The translations under genes were made by a program, and so were the position numbers. Positions 1 through 8,638 of a DNA stretch of 10,474 nt are shown piece after piece. The notes beneath the pieces are model-generated. The model saw only the letters and a list, made by a program, of their open reading frames with translations, searched no databases and had not been told where the DNA came from. Source of the stretch: Flavobacteriales bacterium (GTDB lineage Bacteria > Bacteroidota > Bacteroidia > Flavobacteriales > Flavobacteriaceae); NCBI GenBank assembly GCA_003229235.1, contig QIIH01000212.1, positions 1-10,474 of the forward strand, given 5' to 3'. Position 1 is the stretch's first letter, and every line of letters begins with the position of its first letter.

Positions 1-3000
1 ATAACGGATTACCCTGCGCATCGCGTGCATAATAAGTTGTTGTAATCGTAGGATCTGGGTTATTTACCACACTTTTAGCAATCCTGTTGCCTAATCCATC
101 ATAAATAAATGTAATGATTTGTGTATCACTAGGGTCTGTAGCACTTAAGGGTAACTTAGTCACTTTTGCGACCTTACCATCTACGCGCCAATCGATCGTT
201 AGCCCTTCTGTTCTGTCTATGATTAGCTGCCCAATATTATCGTACACATAGTTATGGGTATTCTCGTCATTTACGTCATAGGTAGTCCCAAACTCTGCAT
301 TAAGAATGGCGTATTGATCTTTAAGATCTACCTCAAAATCTACTGGCGAATTGGTGTTGTTTACATCGTCACCTACTATCGTTAACTGATTGTTTCCATC
401 CTTATAAGCATAACTAAAGCTATCCATGCTAATACTGCTGCCTCCGTGCTCTAAAAACACATCGCCTACAGCTCTTGATAAAGAGGTAAGGTTACCATTG
501 TTGTCATAACGATATCTTGCGCTATAACTATCTTGAATGATCCCAATAGCATCGCCAATGGTCGATGACGAATAGCTGGAAATACGGTTTAATTGATCGT
601 ACTGATAACGATTAGATTGCGTGGGCAGTACTCCAAAATTGTTCTCACGTATGGCAGTAACCATTTGTTTTATATTTCCGTTATATAAGTCTAATTGACT
701 ACTTACTGGGTTGGCAAAGTCTGCACTGATTTGCAGCGCTTGATACTCGGTAGGCACAGAGGCTATATAATCTGTATCTGTTGCGTTCGTATAATACGAT
801 AACGAATATCCCATTGCATCAACTGCTGTAGATTGAAGCGTTAAATCTCCATCGTGACCGGGGTCAAACACAGGCTTAGTAATATTCTCACCATTTACAC
901 TCTTTAACCATCCTTGGAGGGTATATACATAATCCATCCCTTGTACCTTCTTGTCGCCAATAAGCACACGCGCTAATGGGCCGTGGTGGTAGTATTCATA
1001 AACTGCCTCTTTCTCCCAGATATAACCACTTGAAGAGGTCTCGACGTTCACTATGCGGTTGTCTGCATCGTACTCATATTTATGAATAAACTGATCGTCT
1101 CTTCCTGACTGAATCGTAACGCGATGTACATTTCCACTTATCAGATCATAATCGTACTGGATGCGCCTTACTTGCTGGTTAAAGTCTGTGATTTCATTTT
1201 CTGTCCACCTAAAATAATTGGCCAATTCTTTAACATTGCCATGAACATCATAATTGTAGGCAATAACATTGTGGTGTTTTCCTAAGTTGATGCTTGTGCT
1301 ATTTACATCGTCATAATAAACTACAGCAACAACGCGATTTCTTAAATTATACTTATTGTAATCGGTCTCAAAGAAATCTGCCGTTGTATACCCATTTAAT
1401 AGGTCTAGCTCACTGTCGTAATAGGATTGTGTTACTTCTTTATATCCTGGTCCTGCAGCACCCGGGCCACCAAATTGAACATATTCTTGTGGATACGTCT
1501 CTGCGTTTATAATATACTCTACTCCAGTTAGTTTATGAGCGAGACGACCGTTTTCGTTTATGCCTAGTTCTGAAATTGCATTAAACTCTCCTGCCTCTTC
1601 AATTCTTCCTAAACCATCATAACGTGTATAGCTAAAATATTGTCCTGGTACTTGGGTAACTATAGTGGTCGTATTAACAAACACAATGTTCTCAATAGAA
1701 TGACCTCCAAGGTAAATTCCAAAGTCTATGTTAAGCGCCGCTCCTGGAGTGGATTCGGTTACGTCATAAAGTAGCGTATCATTTTTATAAAATTCGATGG
1801 TATTATCGGCTCTTTTAACCGTAAACGAGTCGCTGGTGTTCCAGGTGCCAGTAGTTATATTAACTCCTTGCACATAAATGTCGTAAGACGAAACACTGGT
1901 CAAATAAATTCCATAATCCATATAGGCAAGCCCATCGCCTCCACTTGGGGCGTAAGTAAGCCCTAAAAAGGTTTCGTGATATATGGCACTCGTAGTTCTA
2001 AAAGATCTTTTCACATACCCATCGCCAGTAATCGATTCGATTGACCTTCCATTCTGCCATCCAGGGCTTCTATTCGAATTTTGTAAGGTGTGACCGTTGT
2101 TGGATACCAAAATTGGGGGGGCGTGCTTGTATGTAATCGGATCAATAGGAGTATCTACCATGGTTGAAGAAGATGCGGCGCCTTCTTTCTGGTTTGCATT
2201 TTGAGAGGCAATGATGCGACCCAATTCGTCATAGGCAAAACGAGTTTCGCCTCCATCTGGCGTTTTTTGCCAAACCAATTGGTTAAGAGAATTATAACGA
2301 TATTGGGTTTCATATCCGTGTTGCGGAACTAACAACCCATTCTCACTTGTTTGTCCATCGGCTCGATGCGCATTTATAGCATTGTTTAAGCCTTCGTCAC
2401 TCGCATCTAAGCGAATCACTCCTTCAGGAGCGATAGTTTGGGCCAGATTGCCCGCTTGATCGTAATAGTAAAGCGTATATTGATATTCTTTGTCGTAGTA
2501 GGTCATCGATAGATTCTCTACTACACTTGTCATTGCGTCGTCTATATACTGCTCGATAAATTCTTGCACGAGTTGATTGATGTAATCATTGTATGAATCT
2601 TCATTATAGGTGCCCGTGATGGTCTCAATCATCTCATCACAACTGTCGTTTTCTTCTACAATAATCTCTCCCGGCGGCATTGGCGCCGGTGGACAAACAT
2701 CATTATTAACAAAATAATCTTCGTTAACAAATTCGTTCCAGGTATCTGGATTAGGGTTGCCTGCTACATGTGCTACATAGGCTGCAATAACAGTATTAAT
2801 ATCTTCATAACCGTAATTAAGAAATGTATTACCAAATTCCCCAATAGAGATAAACTGGTCATGATCTACATTGATTATTGCAAGTTGTTCTAAATAATAG
2901 AAATACGAATCAACTAAGTGGCCAAAATTTAGGTTACAAAACTCAACAACAGTATCCAATCCAGGTGGAATTACATATCCATCTACACCAATAGTGCCAT

Positions 3001-6000
3001 CGAACTCTTCGATATTTGCAGCGAAATAGTCAAACTTTTCGTCACAATCTACTGGAGGAACTGTTTGTGCGACACAAACATCACACTCTCCACTAGCCTC
3101 ATCACCATTGTTCCCGCGTAGTTCGAAAGAATACATTGGTGTTGCGTTGGTGCCGTCATCTGAATCTAATGATAGTACTATTCCACCTTGATAGGTATTC
3201 CCTTCGTAAGTATACTCACCATTTTCTGCAGTAAAAATTATTTCTCCTGAAGCACCAACAGTTTGTCCTGATAAATGTTCAAAAGAGTATATCATTATTG
3301 GAAATGGATTAGAAACTACGTATTGTGGATCTTTCCATTGCCCTCTTTTTCCTTCTGTTATTTGAATACCACTGCCCCAAATAGGGTCGTTCGCCCAAAC
3401 AAATCCAGAGGCTCCACCAGGCCCAAGCATTCTTGTACCTAAAGGTGCAGCTAGCGGATCATTATTATATGGTGCACCAGCACCTTCAGAGAAATCAAAA
3501 GTTAGTGTCGTTCCTAAAATGTTATAATCAAGATCGTAAATTTGGTAGTAAGCAGCCTCATTACCGTCGGTGCCAGAGCTATCAAACCCTAGATAATGAT
3601 TTGCAAAACGGTGGTTAGCTCCAGAACTGTTGCCAACGGTAGTATCTCCAGCATCCTGGAAAGTAAGATTTCCTGCAGATGTCGAATACGTTACTCCATT
3701 CACAACAACAGATACATTAAAGTCAGATTCGGTCATAGGGTTTACAGAATCCCAATCTTCCGTAGGGGTTACCAAGATGTCAAATTCAACCTTATCACCC
3801 AATTCAAACTCTGTATCTAGCACAAATCGGACATCTCTATACTGCAAGAATGTCTCACTCCCTATTATTACCTGTGGTGTGTATTTTCTCAGGTTAAATT
3901 CTAACTCAAAAGTGCGATCGTCACAACATGAATACTTAAGTCCTTTATTGAATTCTGCCTCGATAAATTGTACCTCTCCAGATAGGTCTATATAGTAAAT
4001 TTTAATCTCATCTTGATTAATATCTGTACTGCCAATGTGCAAACTTTCATAGTAGTCTATATTTGGTAAATCCAATTCTGCAGCAGCAACTTCAAAGCCA
4101 TCACCTATCGCTGGAAAGCTCATATAATAAACTCCTGAACCTCTTACCCAAGTTGCAGACAAAGACATCTCGTCTTTAAAAAATTCTGGCAAAAAGGTGT
4201 CATAATATTCCGGAATACCGCTAAGTGAAATTGGACTAGTACTGTTAATTTGCCCAGAATCACGCAGGGCATTAAGCAACGGAATAAAGTCTCTCTTTAG
4301 TTTGGCTTGACGCGTACAACCGTAAGGACTGTTAGGGTCTGTCATTTGGTCGTCTAAAACCTCGCCTAAACCATCGTCATCTAAACCACATTCCCCTATA
4401 GCCGCAACCGTAGATCCAGAAAAAATAGCTTCGTCATATTGATCTGCATTAGCAGCATCTTTATATGTAATCTGCGCTACAAATTGAAAGTTAAAACGCT
4501 CACTAGCTGCGTCATAACTCTCGTAGTACATTTGCGTGACACCAGAAATTTGCCATTCTCCAGGTGCGTTAGGAACACTCATAGAATAATTGCTCCAATT
4601 ATAGCCTGTTGCGTCAAAATTAATTGCGTTTGTTGCTGTATCTGTTAGTTCAATTGTAAGATTCGTCCCAGATGTATTGCTTGTTAAATAAATGTCGTTA
4701 GGAGGGTTTTGCGAATCGGCACCTAGGGCATCATATAAATCGGGGGTGAGGTATTGAGAAAAATAAATATCGGGCGATGTTGGAGAAGGATTTGTTTTTA
4801 ATCCAGAGCCCGATGTTTGTGCAAAATACCCTTTTAGAAAAATGTCTAAATCTACTAGTAATGGGCACATTCCGGTTTCAATCCAATTAATATAATCTCC
4901 ATCACCAGCCATATCGCCTATAGCGTCTCCCGGATCTATACTAGAATCGTATTGATTGTCTATTGGAATAAATCGTTTCTCTTTTTCGTTATAAGCTTCG
5001 GCCTCTGGTTGATCGCAAAATTGCGAGCCACTTGTGTTCGCATCTAAGTATGAAGTAAAACCAGAAACCTCTGCGTATTCACTAATTACCGTAGTTATAG
5101 CTTCCGAAACGTCTTCGCCTATGCAACCGTTATAACATCCTTTTTCTAAAGCATAGGTATTTATCGAAACATATTTTAGTCGTTCTTTTAAACTTAAATA
5201 ATTGGTTACATAATTACGCCATACCAAGTCTTTTTGTTGGTCACTTCCCAATGCGTTTATTGCAGCCACTATTCCACTTGTCGCAGGAGGATTGCAGTCA
5301 GAAATTCCGTTACAAGATGCCAACGCAAAGGAGTATTGAATTAAATTCATAGGGTCTCCCAATGCGCTATTAAAATCTTCATACTGTCCGCCAGCACCCA
5401 TGGCCTCTTCCATGAGATCGTATCTGTTGGTTCGCATCTGATTATCTCCAGATGTGTTTCCTGTTGCCACTATTTCGTTAAAATAAGGATCCACTAGCAT
5501 AAGACGTAATGGATTGCCATTTACCAAATCTGCCTGAGCAGAAGTCGATGTCATTGCCCATGTTGGAATTGAACGGATGTATCCGTCAAACTCATCTGAA
5601 TCTAAGTCTTGTAAAACAACCTCATCTTCGATGGGGTCGTAAACAGAAACCTCATACAATATTTGACAAAACGCCTCAGAATAAGTTAAATAACAACGTT
5701 CTGGATGAAAATCTAATAAAGAATTTGCCCAACTATCGTCCCAATTTGCAATAAAATCTGCTACGTGAAGTAGATTCTCTGGCTCTACATATTCGAAGGT
5801 AGAACCGTCCGAATTAGTCCCCTCCATGATATCGCCAGGATTTACTTCTGGCACATAATTTCCATCCCCATCTAGTGTGACAATAACAACAGAAAGATTC
5901 CCATAATCGTCTAGATAATCACTGGCAGGGGTCTTCCATGTAAAATTACCTGTGGTCATATTAACCACATCGTAAATCACGTTATTTTCGTTAAAAACAG

Positions 6001-8626
6001 ATAATGGTTCTTCTACCATTCCTGTAGATTCATTTATCGTAATATTGCCATATTGGCCCAGAGGGCTTACATCTTGTAATAAGGTTTCTCTGTTTATTTC
6101 ACAAGTATTTGTACCAAGACCACAATTACCTTGACATGCCTCGATAAGCAATTCGTGTTCTCTGGCAAATCGTACCACGTAGGCATCAAATTCGGCTTCG
6201 TTTATGTTTTCTGCCCCATTAGCATCTGTTGACTCGTCTACATAACTCCCAACTACTTCTCCAGAGACAATTGTAAAGGTCATTTGTATGTTCGCATATA
6301 TCGCAAACATGGCATCTGCTACATATTCAAGATTAGTACCAAAAGCGGTGGGACAATCTTCACATTCGATAACAACACAAGGATCAAACTCAATAACTGG
6401 CTCGAATAACTCTGGATCTATAAAGCAATTACCAAGTGGATCTGTTAAGTCTTCTCTATATGAAAGTGAATAATCAGTTAAGGCCGCCTCATTTATTGTG
6501 AGTTCTTTTAAAAAAGAGTAGGTGCCAACTGGTAATGGGGGAGTGACAAAGTTTTCTGAATAATCTACAGATGTAGCTGGTTCTGTCCCACCCCCTTCAC
6601 CACCAATCTGAATTGTATAGGGATCATCTGGGTTTAAAGTTATTATCTCTTCACCACAATCGTCCTCTAACATAAACTTTAAGTCAAAAATAAAAGGATA
6701 ACTAGGTGGGTTACACGCAGGATCAAAAAACTGGTCTAAAAGAGCCGAATAGTCAAATTCTAAGCTTTGACTATTTGTACTAATACTAAGTTGTCTGCCC
6801 ACACGAAGCCCATCCAGTAAAGGCCCATATACTTGAGTAGAAAAACGCTCATTGTTATCTTGCTCGTCGTCTACGTCTGTATCAAGATCTTTATTAAGCA
6901 TATCTGTGGTTAATAAACCATGATTGCCGCTACTATTATCTTCGTCATCCAGACCTTCTAAATTGGCAGGAGCATCACCAGACATAGCCGTAGCAATTGT
7001 TCTGCCTTGAGGATCTATATAGCTAATACTTACTTGGCCGTTAGGATCGACCACCATGTTCTTTTTATAATGTTGCACGTTCCCAACACGGTAACCAAAC
7101 AAACGATTTAGTTCTTCTTGAGTAGGAACCGTGTAGTAATATTTCATCTCATGATCTGTCCCTAATTGGTGCGTAGGCCCTACGCCTCCCTTCCGACGAA
7201 CACGGCCTGTATTATCTGGGGTGTATTCTACTTGAGAAAATGGAAAGTTTATCGCATCTGGAACAAAATCTTGAAAAGTTCCTGTCGCCGTTTTTGGCCC
7301 ATAATAATTACTTGCGCCATACCCGTTAATCATACCAGCAACACTTACTTCGCAGCTACTGCTCGGATCATCCCAGTCAAAATCTAAATGAGTATAAGGG
7401 GTGTCGGAAGCAACTTGATTAAAATCAGGATAAAATTTTATTACATTATCTTCTGTTGTCGGTACCGGAAGTATCTCTATAGCTGGCCTTCCTTGGTTAT
7501 CGTAAATAACTTCACCTACAATGGCATTCTCATCTGTATTTATTTTAGTAACCGTTTGTCTGTTTCTTAAGGATCCGTCAAAATAACTAACAACAGTTTT
7601 TTTCTTACCCTCTTCTGCAAAGGAGGCCTGAAACTGCCAATTCATATTGTCTTCGTGAACATTGATGTCGATTAAATCTGGCCATTGACCAACATAATCG
7701 TGTTCAGTGCCATCACTAGTCCAATCTGTATAATTTACTTGTGATGGATGTAATGACATACGGCCAACGCCTCGAATTCGACAAATCAAATATCCTTGCT
7801 CATAAATATTAGGAATTTCATATTCACTTTCTTTAGTAATTACCCTTGTATTATTTAACTCAAAATCTCGATCACTAAAAGGAATCTCGGCCGCAGCTAT
7901 TGGCGATCCAATACTTGTTCCGTAATCATCAATCCAGGTGTATTCCAGCTCGTATTCTAATGCTCCAAAAATGTCGTCCCAATCAATAACATAACTCGCA
8001 TCCATTAAGCTAGTACCGCCACTATCTGTCGATTCAATTGCGTTTACTGATACTATTGAAGGTGCATCATTACCAATGTCGTAATAGCGTTCTACGAGTA
8101 ATTTACCAGACACATAAACATTCATAGGTGTTAACGCAATAGGGCTACCTGTATCTAAATCTAAAGCAGATACTCCAATAACTTTGACTTTAGCCCCATA
8201 AGCACCTTCTACCACATGTCCAGCGAGGTCGACAAAATTTGCGCCATTATAATTGGGGTTATTCTCAATTACTAGCTGCGTGGTATAAATTGTACCATTA
8301 TCCCCGTTAGAATCTCTAGGAATAATTTTTAAATCGATTGTATATTGAATGTGTTGATACGGCGGTGCATCGGTGTCAAAGAAAACATCCAAATACACAT
8401 TAGTATCAACGGTTTCGAACAAAACACCGCTGGGGCTCTGTTGTTCTGGATCCCAAATATTTAGAACATTGCCATTTGTAGCTAGAGCATCGTCTATGGC
8501 TACAGAGTTTGCCGTTTGAGGATCAAGTTCCATTTGCTGTCCAAATATTGTAGACGAACAAAGTATTAAAAGTCCTAAAGTCGATAGACGAGTGCCACTG
8601 GTGATGGTATGAAGAATTGTTTTCAT
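1..8626 (-). CDS. Giant exported YD-repeat (RHS-type) protein, 3' end beyond window
   Basis: I read one uninterrupted frame of 2,875 codons from ATG at 8626 to the left edge; no stop occurs. The start is followed by a signal peptide (MKTILHT, hydrophobic STLGLLILCSSTIFG, likely cut near residue 29 before QQ). Visible parts: a fibronectin-III-like stretch at about 190-290 (WDDIFGALEYELEY at 216); YFDGSLRNRQ at 348 with YDNQGRPA at 375; ISYIDPQGRTIATA at 534; a long central region with DVSPLGQY (852), FHPERC (973) and Cys pairs (755/758, 1848/1851); then YD motifs at 2055, 2111, 2132, 2336, 2459, 2493, 2519, 2676, 2707, 2795 and 2842. It breaks off at YYARDAQGN (2865-2873), which normally leads into the RHS core. 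YD proteins of known structure form a beta-sheet cocoon, often around a C-terminal toxin; whether this one does cannot be seen. It is the last visible gene of the operon, 12 bases after its neighbour. Family certain; function uncertain. Confidence 0.95.
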   Translation of the reverse strand, partial: MKTILHTITSGTRLSTLGLLILCSSTIFGQQMELDPQTANSVAIDDALATNGNVLNIWDPEQQSPSGVLFETVDTNVYLDVFFDTDAPPYQHIQYTIDLKIIPRDSNGDNGTIYTTQLVIENNPNYNGANFVDLAGHVVEGAYGAKVKVIGVSALDLDTGSPIALTPMNVYVSGKLLVERYYDIGNDAPSIVSVNAIESTDSGGTSLMDASYVIDWDDIFGALEYELEYTWIDDYGTSIGSPIAAAEIPFSDRDFELNNTRVITKESEYEIPNIYEQGYLICRIRGVGRMSLHPSQVNYTDWTSDGTEHDYVGQWPDLIDINVHEDNMNWQFQASFAEEGKKKTVVSYFDGSLRNRQTVTKINTDENAIVGEVIYDNQGRPAIEILPVPTTEDNVIKFYPDFNQVASDTPYTHLDFDWDDPSSSCEVSVAGMINGYGASNYYGPKTATGTFQDFVPDAINFPFSQVEYTPDNTGRVRRKGGVGPTHQLGTDHEMKYYYTVPTQEELNRLFGYRVGNVQHYKKNMVVDPNGQVSISYIDPQGRTIATAMSGDAPANLEGLDDEDNSSGNHGLLTTDMLNKDLDTDVDDEQDNNERFSTQVYGPLLDGLRVGRQLSISTNSQSLEFDYSALLDQFFDPACNPPSYPFIFDLKFMLEDDCGEEIITLNPDDPYTIQIGGEGGGTEPATSVDYSENFVTPPLPVGTYSFLKELTINEAALTDYSLSYREDLTDPLGNCFIDPELFEPVIEFDPCVVIECEDCPTAFGTNLEYVADAMFAIYANIQMTFTIVSGEVVGSYVDESTDANGAENINEAEFDAYVVRFAREHELLIEACQGNCGLGTNTCEINRETLLQDVSPLGQYGNITINESTGMVEEPLSVFNENNVIYDVVNMTTGNFTWKTPASDYLDDYGNLSVVIVTLDGDGNYVPEVNPGDIMEGTNSDGSTFEYVEPENLLHVADFIANWDDSWANSLLDFHPERCYLTYSEAFCQILYEVSVYDPIEDEVVLQDLDSDEFDGYIRSIPTWAMTSTSAQADLVNGNPLRLMLVDPYFNEIVATGNTSGDNQMRTNRYDLMEEAMGAGGQYEDFNSALGDPMNLIQYSFALASCNGISDCNPPATSGIVAAINALGSDQQKDLVWRNYVTNYLSLKERLKYVSINTYALEKGCYNGCIGEDVSEAITTVISEYAEVSGFTSYLDANTSGSQFCDQPEAEAYNEKEKRFIPIDNQYDSSIDPGDAIGDMAGDGDYINWIETGMCPLLVDLDIFLKGYFAQTSGSGLKTNPSPTSPDIYFSQYLTPDLYDALGADSQNPPNDIYLTSNTSGTNLTIELTDTATNAINFDATGYNWSNYSMSVPNAPGEWQISGVTQMYYESYDAASERFNFQFVAQITYKDAANADQYDEAIFSGSTVAAIGECGLDDDGLGEVLDDQMTDPNSPYGCTRQAKLKRDFIPLLNALRDSGQINSTSPISLSGIPEYYDTFLPEFFKDEMSLSATWVRGSGVYYMSFPAIGDGFEVAAAELDLPNIDYYESLHIGSTDINQDEIKIYYIDLSGEVQFIEAEFNKGLKYSCCDDRTFELEFNLRKYTPQVIIGSETFLQYRDVRFVLDTEFELGDKVEFDILVTPTEDWDSVNPMTESDFNVSVVVNGVTYSTSAGNLTFQDAGDTTVGNSSGANHRFANHYLGFDSSGTDGNEAAYYQIYDLDYNILGTTLTFDFSEGAGAPYNNDPLAAPLGTRMLGPGGASGFVWANDPIWGSGIQITEGKRGQWKDPQYVVSNPFPIMIYSFEHLSGQTVGASGEIIFTAENGEYTYEGNTYQGGIVLSLDSDDGTNATPMYSFELRGNNGDEASGECDVCVAQTVPPVDCDEKFDYFAANIEEFDGTIGVDGYVIPPGLDTVVEFCNLNFGHLVDSYFYYLEQLAIINVDHDQFISIGEFGNTFLNYGYEDINTVIAAYVAHVAGNPNPDTWNEFVNEDYFVNNDVCPPAPMPPGEIIVEENDSCDEMIETITGTYNEDSYNDYINQLVQEFIEQYIDDAMTSVVENLSMTYYDKEYQYTLYYYDQAGNLAQTIAPEGVIRLDASDEGLNNAINAHRADGQTSENGLLVPQHGYETQYRYNSLNQLVWQKTPDGGETRFAYDELGRIIASQNANQKEGAASSSTMVDTPIDPITYKHAPPILVSNNGHTLQNSNRSPGWQNGRSIESITGDGYVKRSFRTTSAIYHETFLGLTYAPSGGDGLAYMDYGIYLTSVSSYDIYVQGVNITTGTWNTSDSFTVKRADNTIEFYKNDTLLYDVTESTPGAALNIDFGIYLGGHSIENIVFVNTTTIVTQVPGQYFSYTRYDGLGRIEEAGEFNAISELGINENGRLAHKLTGVEYIINAETYPQEYVQFGGPGAAGPGYKEVTQSYYDSELDLLNGYTTADFFETDYNKYNLRNRVVAVVYYDDVNSTSINLGKHHNVIAYNYDVHGNVKELANYFRWTENEITDFNQQVRRIQYDYDLISGNVHRVTIQSGRDDQFIHKYEYDADNRIVNVETSSSGYIWEKEAVYEYYHHGPLARVLIGDKKVQGMDYVYTLQGWLKSVNGENITKPVFDPGHDGDLTLQSTAVDAMGYSLSYYTNATDTDYIASVPTEYQALQISADFANPVSSQLDLYNGNIKQMVTAIRENNFGVLPTQSNRYQYDQLNRISSYSSSTIGDAIGIIQDSYSARYRYDNNGNLTSLSRAVGDVFLEHGGSSISMDSFSYAYKDGNNQLTIVGDDVNNTNSPVDFEVDLKDQYAILNAEFGTTYDVNDENTHNYVYDNIGQLIIDRTEGLTIDWRVDGKVAKVTKLPLSATDPSDTQIITFIYDGLGNRIAKSVVNNPDPTITTTYYARDAQGNPL
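1637..2185 (-). other. Lectin-like beta-sandwich domain inserted between YD repeats (residues about 2148-2330)
   Basis: About 180 residues separate ELGRIIASQNANQ (2134) from FSYTRYDGLGR (2331). In Bacteroidota relatives that I recall, these two blocks are almost adjacent. The intervening stretch has no YD motif. It is built of short alternating hydrophobic strands: GDGYVKRSF (2201), YMDYGIYLTSVSSYDIYVQG, FTVKRADNTIEFYKNDTLLY (2268-2287) and LNIDFGIYLGG. The order of a strand naming the construct, a parameterised probe strand and an FYKN-x-TLLY strand resembles concanavalin-like or jelly-roll lectin domains of secreted Bacteroidota proteins. I infer a glycan- or surface-binding domain projecting from the shell. 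No sugar-binding or metal-binding residues can be assigned. The edges are approximate. Confidence 0.6.
2115..2121 (-). repeat. C7 homopolymer inside the giant gene
   Basis: Seven consecutive G on the plus strand read as C7 on the coding strand, covering codons Ala2169-Pro2170-Pro2171 in the inserted domain. The frame is intact here. A slip of one base would end the protein before most of the YD array. The run is short compared with proven phase-variable tracts. Confidence 0.6.
2834..2872 (-). other. EF-hand-like loop in the giant protein (residues 1919-1931)
   Basis: The residues NVDHDQFISIGEF match the 12-residue calcium loop spacing: Asn, Asp and Asp at positions 1, 3 and 5, Ile at 8, Glu at 12, then Phe. 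The usual Gly at position 6 is replaced by Gln. The flanks (VDSYFYYLEQL before, FGNTFLNYG after) could be helical. It is a single copy, so a chance match in an Asp-rich protein is quite possible. Confidence 0.3.
7757..8059 (-). other. Fibronectin-III-like stretch in the giant protein (residues about 190-290)
   Basis: The segment starts SIVSVNAIES at 190, has the core Trp in VIDWDDIFGALEYELEYTWI (Trp at 216), and ends with a YLICRIRGVGR strand. A Trp strand, then Gly-Ala-x-x-Tyr-x-Leu, then a closing strand of alternating hydrophobic and Arg residues is the usual look of an FN3 domain. The length of about 100 residues also fits. This domain type is common in surface proteins and near the N-terminus of Bacteroidota YD proteins. 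It probably acts as a spacer or adhesive module. Other Ig-like folds are possible. Confidence 0.5.
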
Positions 8627-8638
8627 AGAAATATATTT
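8627..8638 (-). other. 12-base spacer before the giant gene, without Shine-Dalgarno
   Basis: The coding-strand spacer is AAATATATTTCT, between the TAA of the upstream gene and ATG at 8626. It has no AGGA-type ribosome site and no room for a promoter or terminator. A/T-rich leaders like this are usual in Bacteroidota, and the giant gene must be translated from the shared message. Confidence 0.7.

Larger units (their letters stand above)
2..2506 (-). repeat. YD-repeat array of the giant protein (residues 2041-2875)
   Basis: This is a protein-level repeat within the giant gene, not a DNA repeat. At least eleven degenerate units with a Tyr-Asp or Tyr-Asn core followed by Gly-Asn/Arg or Asn-Arg are readable: YYDQAGNL (2054), YNSLNQLV (2111), YDELGRII (2132), YDGLGRIE (2336), YDVHGNVK (2459), YDLISGNV (2493), YDADNRIV (2519), YDQLNRIS (2676), YDNNGNLT (2707), YDNIGQLI (2795) and YDGLGNRI (2842). 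Between units lie Bacteroidota-style blocks such as NLRNRVVAVVYYD (2427), YYHHGPLARVLIGD (2545) and YVYTLQGWLK (2566). Each unit is expected to form a beta-hairpin of a spiral shell. Spacing is irregular, and the array is interrupted by an inserted domain between 2148 and 2330. It continues past the left edge. Confidence 0.9.

Noticed and set aside
1..120. C-terminal toxin domain or immunity gene at the left edge
   Set aside because: The frame ends at YARDAQGNPL, before the RHS core. Nothing after it is visible, so a toxin cannot be claimed.
3596..3995. Plus-strand open frames, the longest 121 codons at 3630-3995
   Set aside because: They lie opposite the giant gene, whose coding frame is intact and has clear family motifs. 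Their translations have no recognisable domain or signal. All other plus-strand frames in the window are shorter and equally shadow-like.
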